Shown piece by piece: positions 10,900 through 21,424 of a stretch of 64,000 bases of DNA; position 1 is the first letter of the stretch; every line of letters begins with the position of its first letter. The stretch covers positions 1,302,001 through 1,366,000 of the forward strand of contig JADNRV010000003.1 of NCBI GenBank assembly GCA_015499995.1. Reading direction: 5' to 3'. This stretch comes from Flammula alnicola (lineage: Eukaryota > Basidiomycota > Agaricomycetes > Agaricales > Strophariaceae). The notes under the pieces were generated by a model. The model searched no databases. It was not told the origin of the DNA and saw only the letters and a list, made by a program, of their open reading frames with translations. The translations under genes were made by a program, and so were the position numbers.

Positions 10900-12317
10900 T
10901 AAAGTGCTAGGTTTCGTCTACATTGGAAATGATCTAGCTAGTGGTGCAGAAAGAACTCTACACTCAACACAACCAAACCACAAAACCAACAACTTGACTA
11001 GACGTAGTCTTGTGTGCGAGTCTCGGGGGTAAAGTATGAAAAAGGAGAAGTGCTTCGACTTGTAAACAAGTCTACGTGGGTTTTTGGTATGGGGCGGGTT
11101 TTAGTTCCGTAGAACGGGTGTGGTGACTTTCTAACTTCAAACAATGCCAACTCGGACTTCCTTTAACTTGACGACTGATACGAACTTTTGACTTTAACTT
11201 GACTTTAACAACCTGTAACTTTCATGCAGTGACCACGACGAGTATGCACTACAACTTTCACGCTACCACGACGGGATCGCGCTACGACTTTCACGTGGTC
11301 ACGACGGGCGCACGCTACACTTTACAGAAACATGCGTCAAACTCTGGTTAACTACTTCTCAAACTTGCAATGGTCGCAAAGCTGTTTTGAAGCGTCAAAT
11401 GTTGGTCTTTATTAAATTAAGTCTGGTGCGACGAGGTTAAATCTTTCCCTTAAGTGTTTTCACTGGTTTTAAAGCGTCAACTGTGGGGTGGATTGCCTAC
11501 CCTACTACGTGCGTTACAAGCGTATTTTTATACCTACTGAGCGCCAAGCCCCTACATGTTGCATATGATTCTACGCGTCTAATAGCGCTATTTCTACTGG
11601 TTCATGGTGTCGTGATTGCGGGTCCGTTCGGTAATGGTAACTGGTGAGTCCCCGTTTCTGGCATATGTTTTGGTTTCAAGGATGAACCGTTATGTCGCGG
11701 AACACCCTCTTTTGGGGTCACTACAGTTGTGTCCGTATTTAGACACATTATTGCCCGATTGGGATGCACGGCACATTCAGCGCGGGTTTCTCTTTTACCG
11801 GTGCGGCACGGTCGTCGGTAAAGTCAGAGCCGCCACCTCTATGGCAGTGTTTCCCACGTGCTCCATTATGAGCTGGCCTGTGAGCGCTCGGCCTGTTCGG
11901 AACCGAACTACTCGGCCGTTCTGCGCGTATAATGGACAGATAGGTGTATGGGACAATGTGGACCACTTGGTCACGTGTTCTTTGGCTCGCGATCGACATG
12001 TCTAATGCCGTATCCATATTGGACTAGTCGTGCCTCAAGGCTTCGGGATTCTCATTCTGCGCGGGTTTCTCCAGTCGAAGCCTCTTGTTTGATTCGCAGG
12101 GACACACGGAGGTCATGCTTCTTTGGCATCAACCTTAGTTCTACGCGTACTTCTGAGCTTACTAGCTAGGCCTGTCGGACCGTAGATAGATACTTCCGTG
12201 GTACTTGGTTATGTGGTTTCCCATGCGTAACCTGCTTAGTCGGCCAACACGAGGTATGCTGCCTACCCTTGTTTCCCTTAGTGTAATAGGTTGATTGATT
12301 GGGAAATCGCGAAATTT
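10900..12317. mobile_element. Unclassified 1.4-kb insertion inside ORF3
   Basis: CATGG occurs at both borders (10895-10899 and 12318-12322; the preceding T also matches, giving TCATGG), and deletion of the insert plus one copy restores the ORF3 frame. The insert begins TAAAGTGCTAGG and ends GCGAAATTT, so it lacks the TG...CA ends of an LTR. Three imperfect ~34-bp tandem units (ACCACGACG...CTTTCACG) lie near 11230-11330. The longest open frame (11616-12005) has no recognisable domain. A solo LTR with decayed ends is one possibility. Confidence 0.6.
11230..11335 (+). repeat. Three imperfect ~34-bp tandem units
   Basis: Each unit contains a variant of CACGACG followed by GC(A/G)CTAC and ACTTTCACG. 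The second and third copies are more alike than the first. They lie within the 1.4-kb insertion. Confidence 0.6.
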
Positions 12318-12384
12318 CATGGGCGGACCGTGCCGCGCCCTATCAACGGGCCGACAACGCCCCACATACAATTCTCATCGCCAC

Positions 12385-12486
12385 TGCTATGCCTGCAACT
12401 CGTCACACCATGTCAAGAAAAACTGTGCTCGCTATGTCTGCCGAAGCTGCCATGTTCATGCCCCGGGGCACACCACCAATGACTGC
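12385..12486 (+). other. Tandem zinc knuckles of chromovirus 1 ORF3
   Basis: The first motif is CX2CX4HX4C, the second CX2CX6HX4C, separated by a short spacer. The same pair occurs at 22234-22335 and 28292-28393, in the latter case also just before a polypurine tract and LTR. Confidence 0.8.
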
Positions 12487-12598
12487 CCACGATGGAGTTC
12501 CAGCAGCGACAGCAACAGCATCAAAGTCTACTTCAATGCCGCTGGTGAACCAGTCCAAGTTTAGGTCGATACGGAGTCTCGACATAGGAAGGGGGTAA

Positions 12599-13103
12599 TG
12601 TTACGACCGTTTCATTTCTTATCTTATCTTATCTTCACCCGCGCTTAGATGTACGCCAGCTATACTGGACACTTTCTATTTTGGTACGAGTACCTTCCTG
12701 GTCCTGGACTATTAATAGTTTCCATACTTACGTAGTCTCGGCAACACCATTATCGTCAAGAGGACTCTCCTCTCTCTGCTCTGACTCATTTGCACTCCTA
12801 CCTCTATTCTAACGACTCTAAAGGAGTCACCTTATCATGGTCTGTGCGCATTCTGAACTAGTATAAATATCGTAGACACACAACAATGTACCTTAGCTAG
12901 TTCTTGAGAATCTAGACTTCTTATCTTGCCTCTCTCCTCGCCACGAACGTCTAAGCTTGTCGAGCCTCTAGACATGATCACTTAAGCTCGTCAGAGCCTC
13001 TGAGTGCGAACAATCTGATCCCAGCACTTCTTGACACGACTTTGGAATCACTGATTGCTTGACTTCGACATCGCAATCACGTTGTTTCTTGCTAGTCGTA
13101 ACA
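12599..13103 (+). repeat. 3' LTR of chromovirus 1 (505 bp)
   Basis: It starts TGTTACGACCG just after the polypurine stretch GGAAGGGGGTAA and ends CGTAACA, followed by the CAATA TSD. It is ~32 bp longer than the 5' LTR because the segment around GTCGAGCCTCTAGACATG is a partial duplication. Confidence 0.93.
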
Positions 13104-13650
13104 CAATACAGCTGAATTGGCTTTGCAATTCTACTGGTAAGATTGATGGGTTCTGGGCCATAGACTGGCTGGTCAAACTGATGAACCTTTATACAAAGGT
13201 AAGCACTCAATTTTTATTCCTAGATACATTCATTTATTATTTGCAAATGACTTTAGATCATCTATGGAAGCTCAGGATCAGCGCAGACATATGAATTAAT
13301 TTTGAAGCAATCACCTTTGATCGAAGTCTTTCAACATGTGCATACTCTAATACAAAACAATTTCCATCTGCTCTATAGGTCGACACGTCATGCTGGTTGA
13401 CACATCATGCTCCTCCAAATTTGGAGGCAACAATTAAAATCTTCTGTGAAAACCTTGAGAAGAACCAAGCACACATTACCCTTGCTCATTGTTTAGCCTC
13501 ACACATGACCGACTATTTCTGAAATGAGATGGTTGTATTACAGACAGAGAAAGTTTCTAAGGTACATGATGAGGAGCTGGGGAATTGGCCAAGGTCAAGG
13601 TCGAGGTCGAGGATCTGGATGTGTTCTGAAAATAATGATTGAATAAGTTG
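13104..13650 (+). pseudogene. DUF6589-type protein, fragment 3
   Basis: The frame resumes as QLNWLCNSTGKIDGFWAIDWLVKLMNLYTK, a hallmark segment of DUF6589 proteins, ending at an exon border (AAAG|GTAAGC near 13198). Further pieces include LIEVFQHVHTLIQNNFHLLYR, then APPNLEATIKIFCENLEKNQ, then HCLASHMTDYF. These are separated by frameshifts and a TGA. The first five bases are the right TSD copy of chromovirus 1. Together with 607-798 and 3550-3762 this gives a single gene relic hit by at least two large insertions. Confidence 0.72.
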
Positions 13651-13867
13651 ATGAAATGGCGATCAATTCACTTACAATGTTGTAGAATTCTCATTCTCAT
13701 TACTTGAAACATGCCGAGGATGTTGCAGACAACATGGGCTGTTAGCTTTACCAACACTAGTCAGAATGACAAAGAATGTATGAAGTCAATATACAATGTA
13801 TCCTTGTGCCCCAGTGTACCGCACTTTCCACACATTGGCTGTGCTCGTGTTTTGGGCAATGGAACTG

Positions 13868-13882
13868 CTCCTGCTGGATCTG
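13868..13882 (+). repeat. Left TSD of the SINE
   Basis: CTCCTGCTGGATCTG is repeated exactly at 14893-14907, just after the A-rich tail of the SINE. Confidence 0.9.
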
Positions 13883-14892
13883 GGCATGGTGGCTTAGCAG
13901 TTACTGTGTTGCCTTTAAGGGTGGCTGTGCACCATCTGAGAGGTTGTGGGTTCAATTCCTGCACATAGCAAGTACCATAAGCTTGTGACCATGAGAGGCT
14001 GCCTTTGGGTGGCTGACATAAGTCAACCCTGGTCTATGCACAAAGCTGTTGTGGTGACATAAGCTTACCCTGACCTTCGGGTAAAGCCGCTGCAGTTACT
14101 TAATTCAACCCTGGCTATCAGGCAAAGCTGTTGTCGGTCATCTCAGGGATCTCGGTTTTCTTGGCGAACCACTGCAGTTCTAGGCTTGCCTGGACTTGCA
14201 GGCCTTCAGGCCACTGCAGGGGTAGGTCTCGGTGATCAGTCTAAAGTTGTGACATGTGAGAAATCTAAAGCCCAAGTGATTCCTGGGTCAGGTGCCGGGG
14301 CGCCTGACACAGCCTGGGATAGCAACCTGGAAGGGTCCAAAAAACTGGGAGATACAGTCCAGAAAACAATCTGACCCGATAGAGCTGAAAGGCTGCCCTG
14401 CTTTGTGGGAACTGGGACAGGACACCCGGCTGGAGTAATGACCCAGCATTAGTCATGAGAATGCACTCCTGGCCGCGTGGCTGGGTAGAGTTACACAGCG
14501 AGACAGTGACTCCGGACAGGATTGGGGATCCGCACTATTTTGGCATATGTGAACCACCTGCCGGGGGATGGGAAAGCATGAGAGGGGTATTAATCCCTGT
14601 TAACAGCCAGACTGTAGCAGTGCAGGGGCAGTCCCCTTGTACTGTCTCAACAGATCTATATCCACTGTCAGTCCACTCGAGTATAATAGACTCAGCTCGG
14701 GCTTAAGTTGAAGCGGCAATGTTGGGGAGTACACATCACAAGGTGCTCCAATTGGTCTCCCCACAAGGAGGGGCCTAAATTGCACACTTAGTATACAGGC
14801 TGGGTTGTTTGTATTATGTAGAGACTGAACTGTTTTCATACATCGGTATAAAATTGTTGATTAAAAAAAAAAGAAGGGAAAAAAAAAAAAAA
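13883..14892 (+). mobile_element. tRNA-headed SINE (~1.0 kb) sharing its 3' tail with the LINE
   Basis: A perfect 15-bp TSD flanks it and an A-rich tail ends it (14863-14892). The 5' head resembles a tRNA gene: an A-box-like TGGCTTAGCAGTTA near 13890 and a B box GGTTCAATTCC at 13949-13959. The last ~78 bp before the tail (14785-14863) match the 3' end of the LINE at 842-920 with three differences, all C-T or G-A. This is the usual sign that a SINE uses the machinery of a partner LINE. No protein is encoded. It lies in the helicase relic. Confidence 0.85.
14785..14863 (+). repeat. SINE/LINE shared 3' tail
   Basis: CACTTAGTATACAGGCTGGG through AAAATTGTTGATT is shared with the reverse complement of 842-920, ~96% identical by eye. 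Confidence 0.88.
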
Positions 14893-16200
14893 CTCCTGCT
14901 GGATCTGATGGCTGTCTGACTGGCGCAGCTCCATTCAAATTAACTGTAGGCTGCAGCGGTAGCCGTGGTGGAAGTGGTGCTGTTGTAAACAGAGAAGGAA
15001 GTATTATAGCAGGAGGTGGTTGGAAAGGTTTGATGAGCTCGAGGATTTCTTCTCCATACTGGTCAGCGAAACACCATTGTGTCTGATTTTGAAGATTGGC
15101 GAGTATGGACAAGTTGTTCATGTGCACCAGTGATACAATGTGATCGATAAGAGAAAAATGAAGGAGCATGTTGGATGGGTAAAACAATGTACTTCCCCAC
15201 AAATCCTTTGCTTTTTCATCTCGCCATTTGTACAATGCTTTTGTGAGTTCACTTCCATCTTGAGAGAGCGTGACTTCTGGAAGTTTTATCTTTGAAACTT
15301 GATGAGGAGCAGGTGGCAGTATGTCAGTGGCATCAGTTGTCATTTTGTTGAGTTCTTCTGGATTACACAGATCACAACAGAGTCTCAGTACTCTGGGAGA
15401 ACAACAGACACAGCAAAAGAAGAAAGAGGCTATCACAACATGTTAACCCATGAATTTGGAGATGGAAATGCGAATTTACTGATGTTACAATTGTCATAGT
15501 AGTTGTTGGAATGATATCTCTGACATCATTTGGGTCCTCGAAGTTTGTTGGCATTGATGAACATGAGGTCGTGATATGAGTTTTGTGGGTGTTGCATGCA
15601 TTGGATGGAGAAGTGGATGTTTGGGTGGTCATTAGAGTGTTGTAAGATGAGACAATCTTTTGAAAGGTGTAGTTTCTCCTTCACATCAGTGAGTATGCAT
15701 TCAGGAAGGGTAGCAGATGTAACATAGGTTGGGATTTCTGGGAGAAGCAGTTGAACAATTCCCACTTCAGCGTAATTTGGTCTGAAGGTCACCCCCCACG
15801 GTGAAATGCAATGCCCTTCATCGAAGATAAAGTTGAATATTTTTGGAGTAAATGCTTTGTTGGTCCATAGCATTTTCTTGCAATGTCCGCCTCGTTGCTT
15901 GAAGATCTTGGGGTTGAAAACAAGGACATGGTATTTATGTAACTGAATATCCTGTTACAAAATTTAATAGAAAAGATAATAGGAAACTGACAAAGACATA
16001 CTTAAGGTCATAAGCTTGTATGACCTTGTCTCTATCTTGGTTGACATCATGGTTAGTGCAGAACAACTTGTGAATTGGCCAATCAATAGCTTGGCAAGCT
16101 CGGTCCTGTAATGATAGATGTTAGAAAATAATTTAAGCATATCAGGGAAAGTAAATGCACACAATAGGATTTCATTCCACAGTTCCTGCAACACTTGATA

Positions 16201-18013
16201 GCATGCACCAGGATGACAATGCCACACACTCCACAGAGTGGGGTGTTCTCCACAAATGTATCTGGCCTGCTGCAGTGCCTGGGAGACATCATGTGACTGG
16301 GGCACCTGCTGCTTTTGGCAGGTGGGATACCTGTGCTGTGATGCACATGTCACATCACATCACACTGGGTTACCTCACCCTGGCTGGGCACTTAAGTGTC
16401 ACAGAGGCCGCAATAGCTGGCTGTAACACTCTGAAAACTACAATATAGCATATTTAATTTGATTGCTGTCCCAAATTGAGTGTTGTGTGTGAATGGATGG
16501 ATGGATGGATTGGGTAGGTGGCTGCAGCTTGGCGCAGCTAACAAATTGCATTGCTAGACACCCTGCTACTTGTTCTGTGCCATCATGTCTCTGGGATATA
16601 GCAAAAGTGATTTAGCGCAAGTGGTCTTATTGATTTCTTTATTCCTGGATCTCACATGCAGAATCAAACAGCACCCTTATGAAGAAAGAGCTCGCACATC
16701 TAATTAATCAACAGCATCAGTGTTGGCCTAATCAGGCTTTTACCGCATCCAAGACACGACACAGCGAAATGGAGGAAGCTTTGCTCGATCCATCCAATGG
16801 ATTCATTTGCATACTACCAGCTGGAGACAGCGAGCCTTTAGTACCCAGAGCCCCTGGAGTACCAGCCCCTGGAACACCAACACAGCTCTGAGACTCGAGC
16901 CCACTGGAGAGCTTGATCCCTGGCCAGGCGAACACCCTAATTCATTTATTCTTGCAGGATCGCCGGTTTGCACCACCTCAAAAATGCGCCATTGATTTAG
17001 AAATACCTATCACAGCGGGCATGGGTCCTCATAGCAGCCGCCATTCTGTATCTGCATCTGAGGTACTGTCGAGGCTTCAGAACCCTATTTCAGCAATTCG
17101 AGGTGTATCTCAATTGCCTCGACAGATGCTTTATTTCTAAATATCTGCCATGCTTTCTTGTCCACACTATATGGACATGAGCTATTTGCAATACTTTGCC
17201 CTGTGGGCTGACAGTCAGCTTGAAGAATGCGCTTTCGAACCCAGTGTGTTATATCTGTCAGGAGAGAATAAATTGATCATGTATGTGGATAAGGTATGTC
17301 ATTAAGCTTTGAGCTATGGCGATTTGAAGCTATCCAGTTCTGATCACTCCAAATTTCAGATTCCAGCCAATCACCAAACCTGTGTGTGGTATAGCCTTTG
17401 ATTTGTTTCCTTGTACTGATGAATTGACTAGCATCTAGAACCGATGAGGCCCTGCCTAATATTAATATTCCTCGCACGGATCGCAGTACAGACCCTACAA
17501 CCGAATGGTTACAGGAACAGCTAGGTGCTTTACCAACATATGCACAGTTTCAAGAATACCAATGCTGCCGCGGTCTACAAAACTCTGATATCCTTGAGGA
17601 CTGGAAGTTCACATCTAGTTTCTATAATAGATATTACAAGAGTGTATGCAACATTACAGTAAGCTTTTTCAAGATATGTACACGAGTATTTTTGGTCTGA
17701 TTTAATGTGTATTAGCAAAAGTCTATTACTAGGCTTGCAGTCCAAGTCGTGCTTGGGATTGGCAAGACATCCATGTCTGATGCACTTGTTGCTGGTCGGT
17801 TAGCAGTATTATACAGCTCTGGTGGCCCCCACGAGTCTGCCAATGTTGTACAGGAGCTACAGACAGTTCGTGATCCTCCTTTGGGAAAGAGTGCACTGCT
17901 GAATTTTCTCGAGAGCTGGGAAGTGGCCCATCCAATCATCTGATATGATATTAGAGGCAGTAATACAAGTTACAATTACCAGCATTTGTTATAAATGAAC
18001 ATAAACTACAATA
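16201..18013. other. Unassigned relic region, mixed short frames
   Basis: No complete gene is visible. A plus-strand segment near 16740-16850 (HSEMEEALLDPSNGFICILPAGD) is reminiscent of the region before the Walker A motif of RecQ-like helicases, but the GKS is missing. A following stretch (ADSQLEECAFEPSVLYLSGEN) ends at a plausible GT donor near 17290. The frames at 17712-17943 read open on both strands without domain signals. A GGAT microsatellite lies at 16492-16512. Confidence 0.3.
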
Positions 18014-20023
18014 TCAATCACTAATTACAATAACCTCCAGTAAGGAGGATTCCAGATGCTCGCAGTTCTTTAGCACCAAAGAACTTGCTGTTGGCAAAAC
18101 CACCGTGTGGTGTTTATGTTTTTGTGGTGCTGACTTGGAGGAGCTGGCCACCGGTTTATGTTTATGTTTTTGTGGTGCCAACTTGGAAGAGCTGGCCACC
18201 AGTTCTGAGTCTGAAAGGTCAATGACCAGTCCAGGATATGGGCCAGGAACAGGTGTTCGATGTGAAGGCAATAATGAGGAACTGGCCACTGAATCTGAAA
18301 GATCAATAATTAGTCCAGGATATGGACGAGGAGCATGCGCCCGATCTGGGCGATGCCGCTTCTGAATGTTCACGTCTTTGAGGTGCCGAAGAGCTTGTCA
18401 ATGGTTGGAGTGAATCCAGATAGCCGATGATTGATCCTGGATATGGGTGAGGAGCATTGGTGTCATGTAAAGACAGTGACAAAATCACATTGGGAATGTA
18501 CTCCACCCAAATCCAGATTTTTATCGAAGTATCACCAGACGTGGTTTGTATGCCTAGTCTGAGTAGTTTAATGAAATTCTCAGCTGAGTACTTGATGCGA
18601 GCCCAATTCCCTGGTTTTGACTTCCTGGGCCATGTAGTAATGCTGAGAATCTTCGATTGATTTGTTGGGGTAAGGCACATCTTTTGTGGACTGCTATACG
18701 TCAAGAGAGGCTGAAGTCAAATTATTTCAGTTAGAATGACATGTGCAGAATTTATTGGTGTGCTTACTGAGGTGATTATTCAAAGGAAAACACTGGGCCA
18801 AAAAATGTTCTGAATGTTCTTCTCGAGGACATTAGGTGCCCAGTTCAATGTTTGTGCACAGAATTTTGATATTTGTGGGATGTTGGGCTGCCGTGCTATC
18901 CAGTTTGGAAGGTTGGATGCTGATGAGGCTGAGACGACTGGATAAAGATAGGCGGAAACTTTATTAGGAGAAATGTGCTCAACTGAGAACTTGGATGCCA
19001 GCTTGGGATTGCACGCAGTGAGATAGCCAGATGAATTGTATCACAACTCATCTTCAATGCCACATGCTATTACCTCAAGTTCCCTGTTAAGCTTAATACT
19101 TTCCCAAATTCACAGTGTGTGAGCGCAGCCGACATCATGGAACCGCATCCATCAAGCCCATCTGAGTAGTCGCCACCAGAGAATGGCTATCAGAAGTAAT
19201 CCTCCTTGGGAAAGGCCAACACTAGGGTTGTCCTTGATTGCATCCATATTATAGACCTCATAGGTCTCCAAATGAGCAATACTAGCACGAAATAATTAGA
19301 TATGTATGCATTAAAAAAATAGGAGTAACCAGAGTTTCACATACCTCTTCATTACATGGCCTGCTCCAAAAACGAGCAAGTCACTATCGCTGGTTAAAAT
19401 GACATCAATAGCTTTGTTGCGACTGAGCAATGCAAGTTCAGCCTCGGCTTTACTGGGTGCCTATTTGTCACAGTAAGTAAATTATAACCATTCTTAGTAA
19501 ATGTTGGATTTGACGGATTACTTACCTGAAGCCAATAAAACCCAAACAATTCACTGATAGCCTTATATTGTTGAGACCATTCCAGAATGGTTTGAGTATT
19601 GATTTTTCTTCTGTGCTTAAAGGATGGTCGGTCAGGACCCTCAAAGACAAATATCACTATGACAGGTGCTTCGCAAAGGAATTTGCATAGTTTGAAGAAG
19701 AAAATGTGCAGAGCACCACTAAATCTGTGCTGGTACATGTGTGCTGCTTTGTCGGCAGCCACACATTTGTTCATTATGACACTGGAAGGTAATCTAAGTC
19801 ACTACTGCATAGAAATATCAAGTGGAAATGTAGACATACCTGATGTCAGCTCCAATGCACAAAAAGCTTGTTCTATCGACAGCTGAATAGCTGTTCATTA
19901 AGGTGACATTGCTCAATGTGCAGATTTGTGCTGCGGGTTTGAGGATCTAGCATGATCATCAATGAGTATATTGGTGGATGAACATGTTTTCGTATGCACG
20001 TGCCAGAGTCCATTAATTCCCAT
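18014..20023 (-). pseudogene. XPG/FEN1-like structure-specific nuclease, frameshifted
   Basis: The minus-strand start at 20023 gives MGINGLWHV, the typical XPG-N opening, followed over short introns by FFFKLCKFL, VIVIFVFEGPDRPSFKHRRK and FGFYWLQ. Then comes the XPG-I core, APSKAEAELALLSRN and VILTSDSDLLVFGAG, with its acidic metal-binding residues. After the next intron, VYNMDAIKDNPSVGLSQGGL continues to the conserved SGGDYSDGLDGCG, reached only through a frameshift near 19180 (apparently two bases lost). The C-terminal half is low-complexity with three PYPG(L/S)(I/V)IDLSDS-like repeats and basic KHKH stretches. It would cut branched DNA; homologues are mushroom GEN1/XPG-like proteins. Confidence 0.7.
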
Positions 20024-20300
20024 GATAGTCATTTTGTTATTAGTAAATTAGGGTGTGAGGTGGAAGTGAAAGGCTAAGGAATATCCCAGATTATGATCGA
20101 CCTCGCTCTGAAACTCACTTCTCCTTTAATTTCAGCTCTGGCTGGTGCTTACACAGGATATGCCGCAAATATGACACTGAAGGTAATAAGTCTTGTTCAA
20201 ATGTTGGTAGATTGCACATTTGTTTACAATACATTAAAGCTGTCTATGTGATTTAAATGCGAAGCATTTACCATGTCCTAGCTCGCGAGATCACCGTTTG
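20024..20300. other. Spacer upstream of the nuclease gene
   Basis: No coding signal is seen. It would contain the promoter of the minus-strand nuclease gene. It ends at the border of element copy B. Confidence 0.3.
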
Positions 20301-20978
20301 GCAATACTTTTCATTCCTCCACTGATTCCTCCTGGAATGACCAGATTCTGGAGGAATGGACCGGAATCTGCAGGAATTGACCGGAATCCACAGGAATGGA
20401 CTCAATTCCACAGGAATCCTGACTGAAATCCACAGGAATGACCAAGATTCTGGATAGGACTTCAACTTGGTGGATTTAGACAGAACTCAGAGAAAAATAT
20501 CACTTAAAGATTTTGCATCTTTCAGTAATTGAACCCAGAGCCTGGGAAGAAATCCAGTAGCTAATATCTCAGACCATTTAACCATTAGACCAGAGAACTG
20601 TTTCTGACCTACCAAAAACATCAGACTACATACCCTATCTATCTATAATATATTTATAGATTGCGTAACCAATTCTGAGAGATTCAGGGTCAATGGGGTA
20701 CCATCAGATTCAGAATTTTAAGGAGATTACAAATATGTATATGTCATCTCACTCAGGTAACTGAAATCACCTTATTTGGTCTGTTTTTGGGACCGTGGGA
20801 ACTTTTTACCAAAAAAAGTAGCTGTAGAGCATGCTTCCAGAATCACAAATATATCAAAATCATGTGATTAGCTGCTTTCATCATCGAGAAAAATGCAAAA
20901 AAACTCGCCCAAAGCCGGTGGTTTTGAAAATTGCACTTGCCAAATATGGAATATCTTGATTAGAAATAGGTCTCACAG
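20301..20978 (-). mobile_element. Non-autonomous tRNA-core element, copy B (truncated)
   Basis: It matches copy A from its right end (GCAATACTTTTCATTCC) through the tRNA-like core to about 20978, where similarity stops abruptly, so the other ~280 bp with the left TIR are missing. No TSD can be tested. Confidence 0.8.
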
Positions 20979-21424
20979 GATATTGGTCTTAACCTTAATT
21001 GTGAAGCACTGCATCTTCTCATTCAGACTCTATTAATTAATAGATTTGTTAAATACATCCTTATAATTATTCGACTTATGTCTCTCTTCTAGATTGTTGG
21101 TTTTATCTCCCTCCCAGATGGTTCATCCTCACACATATCCCTAATCCTGAATACTTTGTCCCATACTTAAACTTCACATTCTGCAAGTCCTTTAGTGGGA
21201 CTTGACAGCTGTGCAGGCATGTGTTTACCTCAAACCCTCCAGAGGATATACCTGCTGAAGCACCTTTCTTATCAGAAAAAATAAGCAGGATTGCAGATGT
21301 TGGGCCCTTGGATAGAATCTCCAAAATGGAAGGAAATATATTTTAAAAATGCTGCATCTCTGGGTTATTTGGCTACCATCTGAGCACCCACATAAAGGCA
21401 TCGTCTGTATCCTTTTGAATTTTT

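Larger units (their letters stand above)
10125..12564 (+). pseudogene. Chromovirus 1 accessory ORF3 ending in two zinc knuckles
   Basis: ORF3 starts at ATG 10125 (MSTTSNVIDQIIANTEDL), is acidic and rich in Ser/Thr, and contains DYDQVCRLVRNNTLLSYDVE before TGA 10626. It reads on (LQAYAHTTFNNAIWHGLQCQ) past a TGA at 10842 to PIM at 10896-10898. There a 1.4-kb insertion breaks it. Beyond 12318 the frame continues as MGGPCRALSTGRQ to the knuckles at 12385-12486, CYACNSSHHVKKNC and CRSCHVHAPGHTTNDC, and stops at 12564. Removing the insertion with one CATGG copy joins the two halves in frame. The order acidic N-terminus, helical middle, tandem CCHC end is gag-like, but it lies after pol. The role is unknown, plausibly RNA binding. 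Confidence 0.65.
3763..13103 (+). mobile_element. Ty3/gypsy chromovirus 1, full-length (9341 bp), inactivated
   Basis: The order is 5' LTR, gag with a zinc knuckle, protease, reverse transcriptase, RNase H, integrase and chromodomain, then a coiled-coil ORF, a third ORF ending in two zinc knuckles, a polypurine tract (GGAAGGGGGTAA at about 12588) and the 3' LTR. A perfect 5-bp TSD (CAATA) flanks it, inside a DUF6589 relic. The pol frame runs about 3.8 kb with no frameshift, yet has ten in-frame stops, six TGA and four TAA. The accessory ORFs downstream of integrase are unusual for the family. Confidence 0.93.
13761..16200 (-). pseudogene. RecQ-like DEAD/DEAH helicase relic, split by a SINE
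   Basis: Read on the minus strand, the pieces in order are WNEILLCAFTFPDM; ACQAIDWPIHKLFCTNHDVNQD and DKVIQAYDL; the DEAH-box-like segment FIFDEGHCISPWGVTFRPNY; IPTYVTSATLPE (helicase motif III-like SAT); and CSNDHPNIHF (written here as HSNDHPNIHF). A cysteine-rich CCDLCNPEEL segment and a C-terminal zinc knuckle-like CGKCGTLGHKDTLY before the stop at 13761 follow. Such RecQ-type proteins with a C-terminal knuckle are common in mushroom genomes. The Walker A region is not found, and frameshifts interrupt the central part. A 1.0-kb SINE sits near the 3' end. Confidence 0.65.

Noticed and set aside
11616..12005. 129-codon ORF as a gene
   Set aside because: No domain and no similarity within the window; it lies in an insertion that also has minus-strand frames.
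16492..16512. GGAT tandem run as a regulatory array
   Set aside because: It is a short microsatellite without further context.
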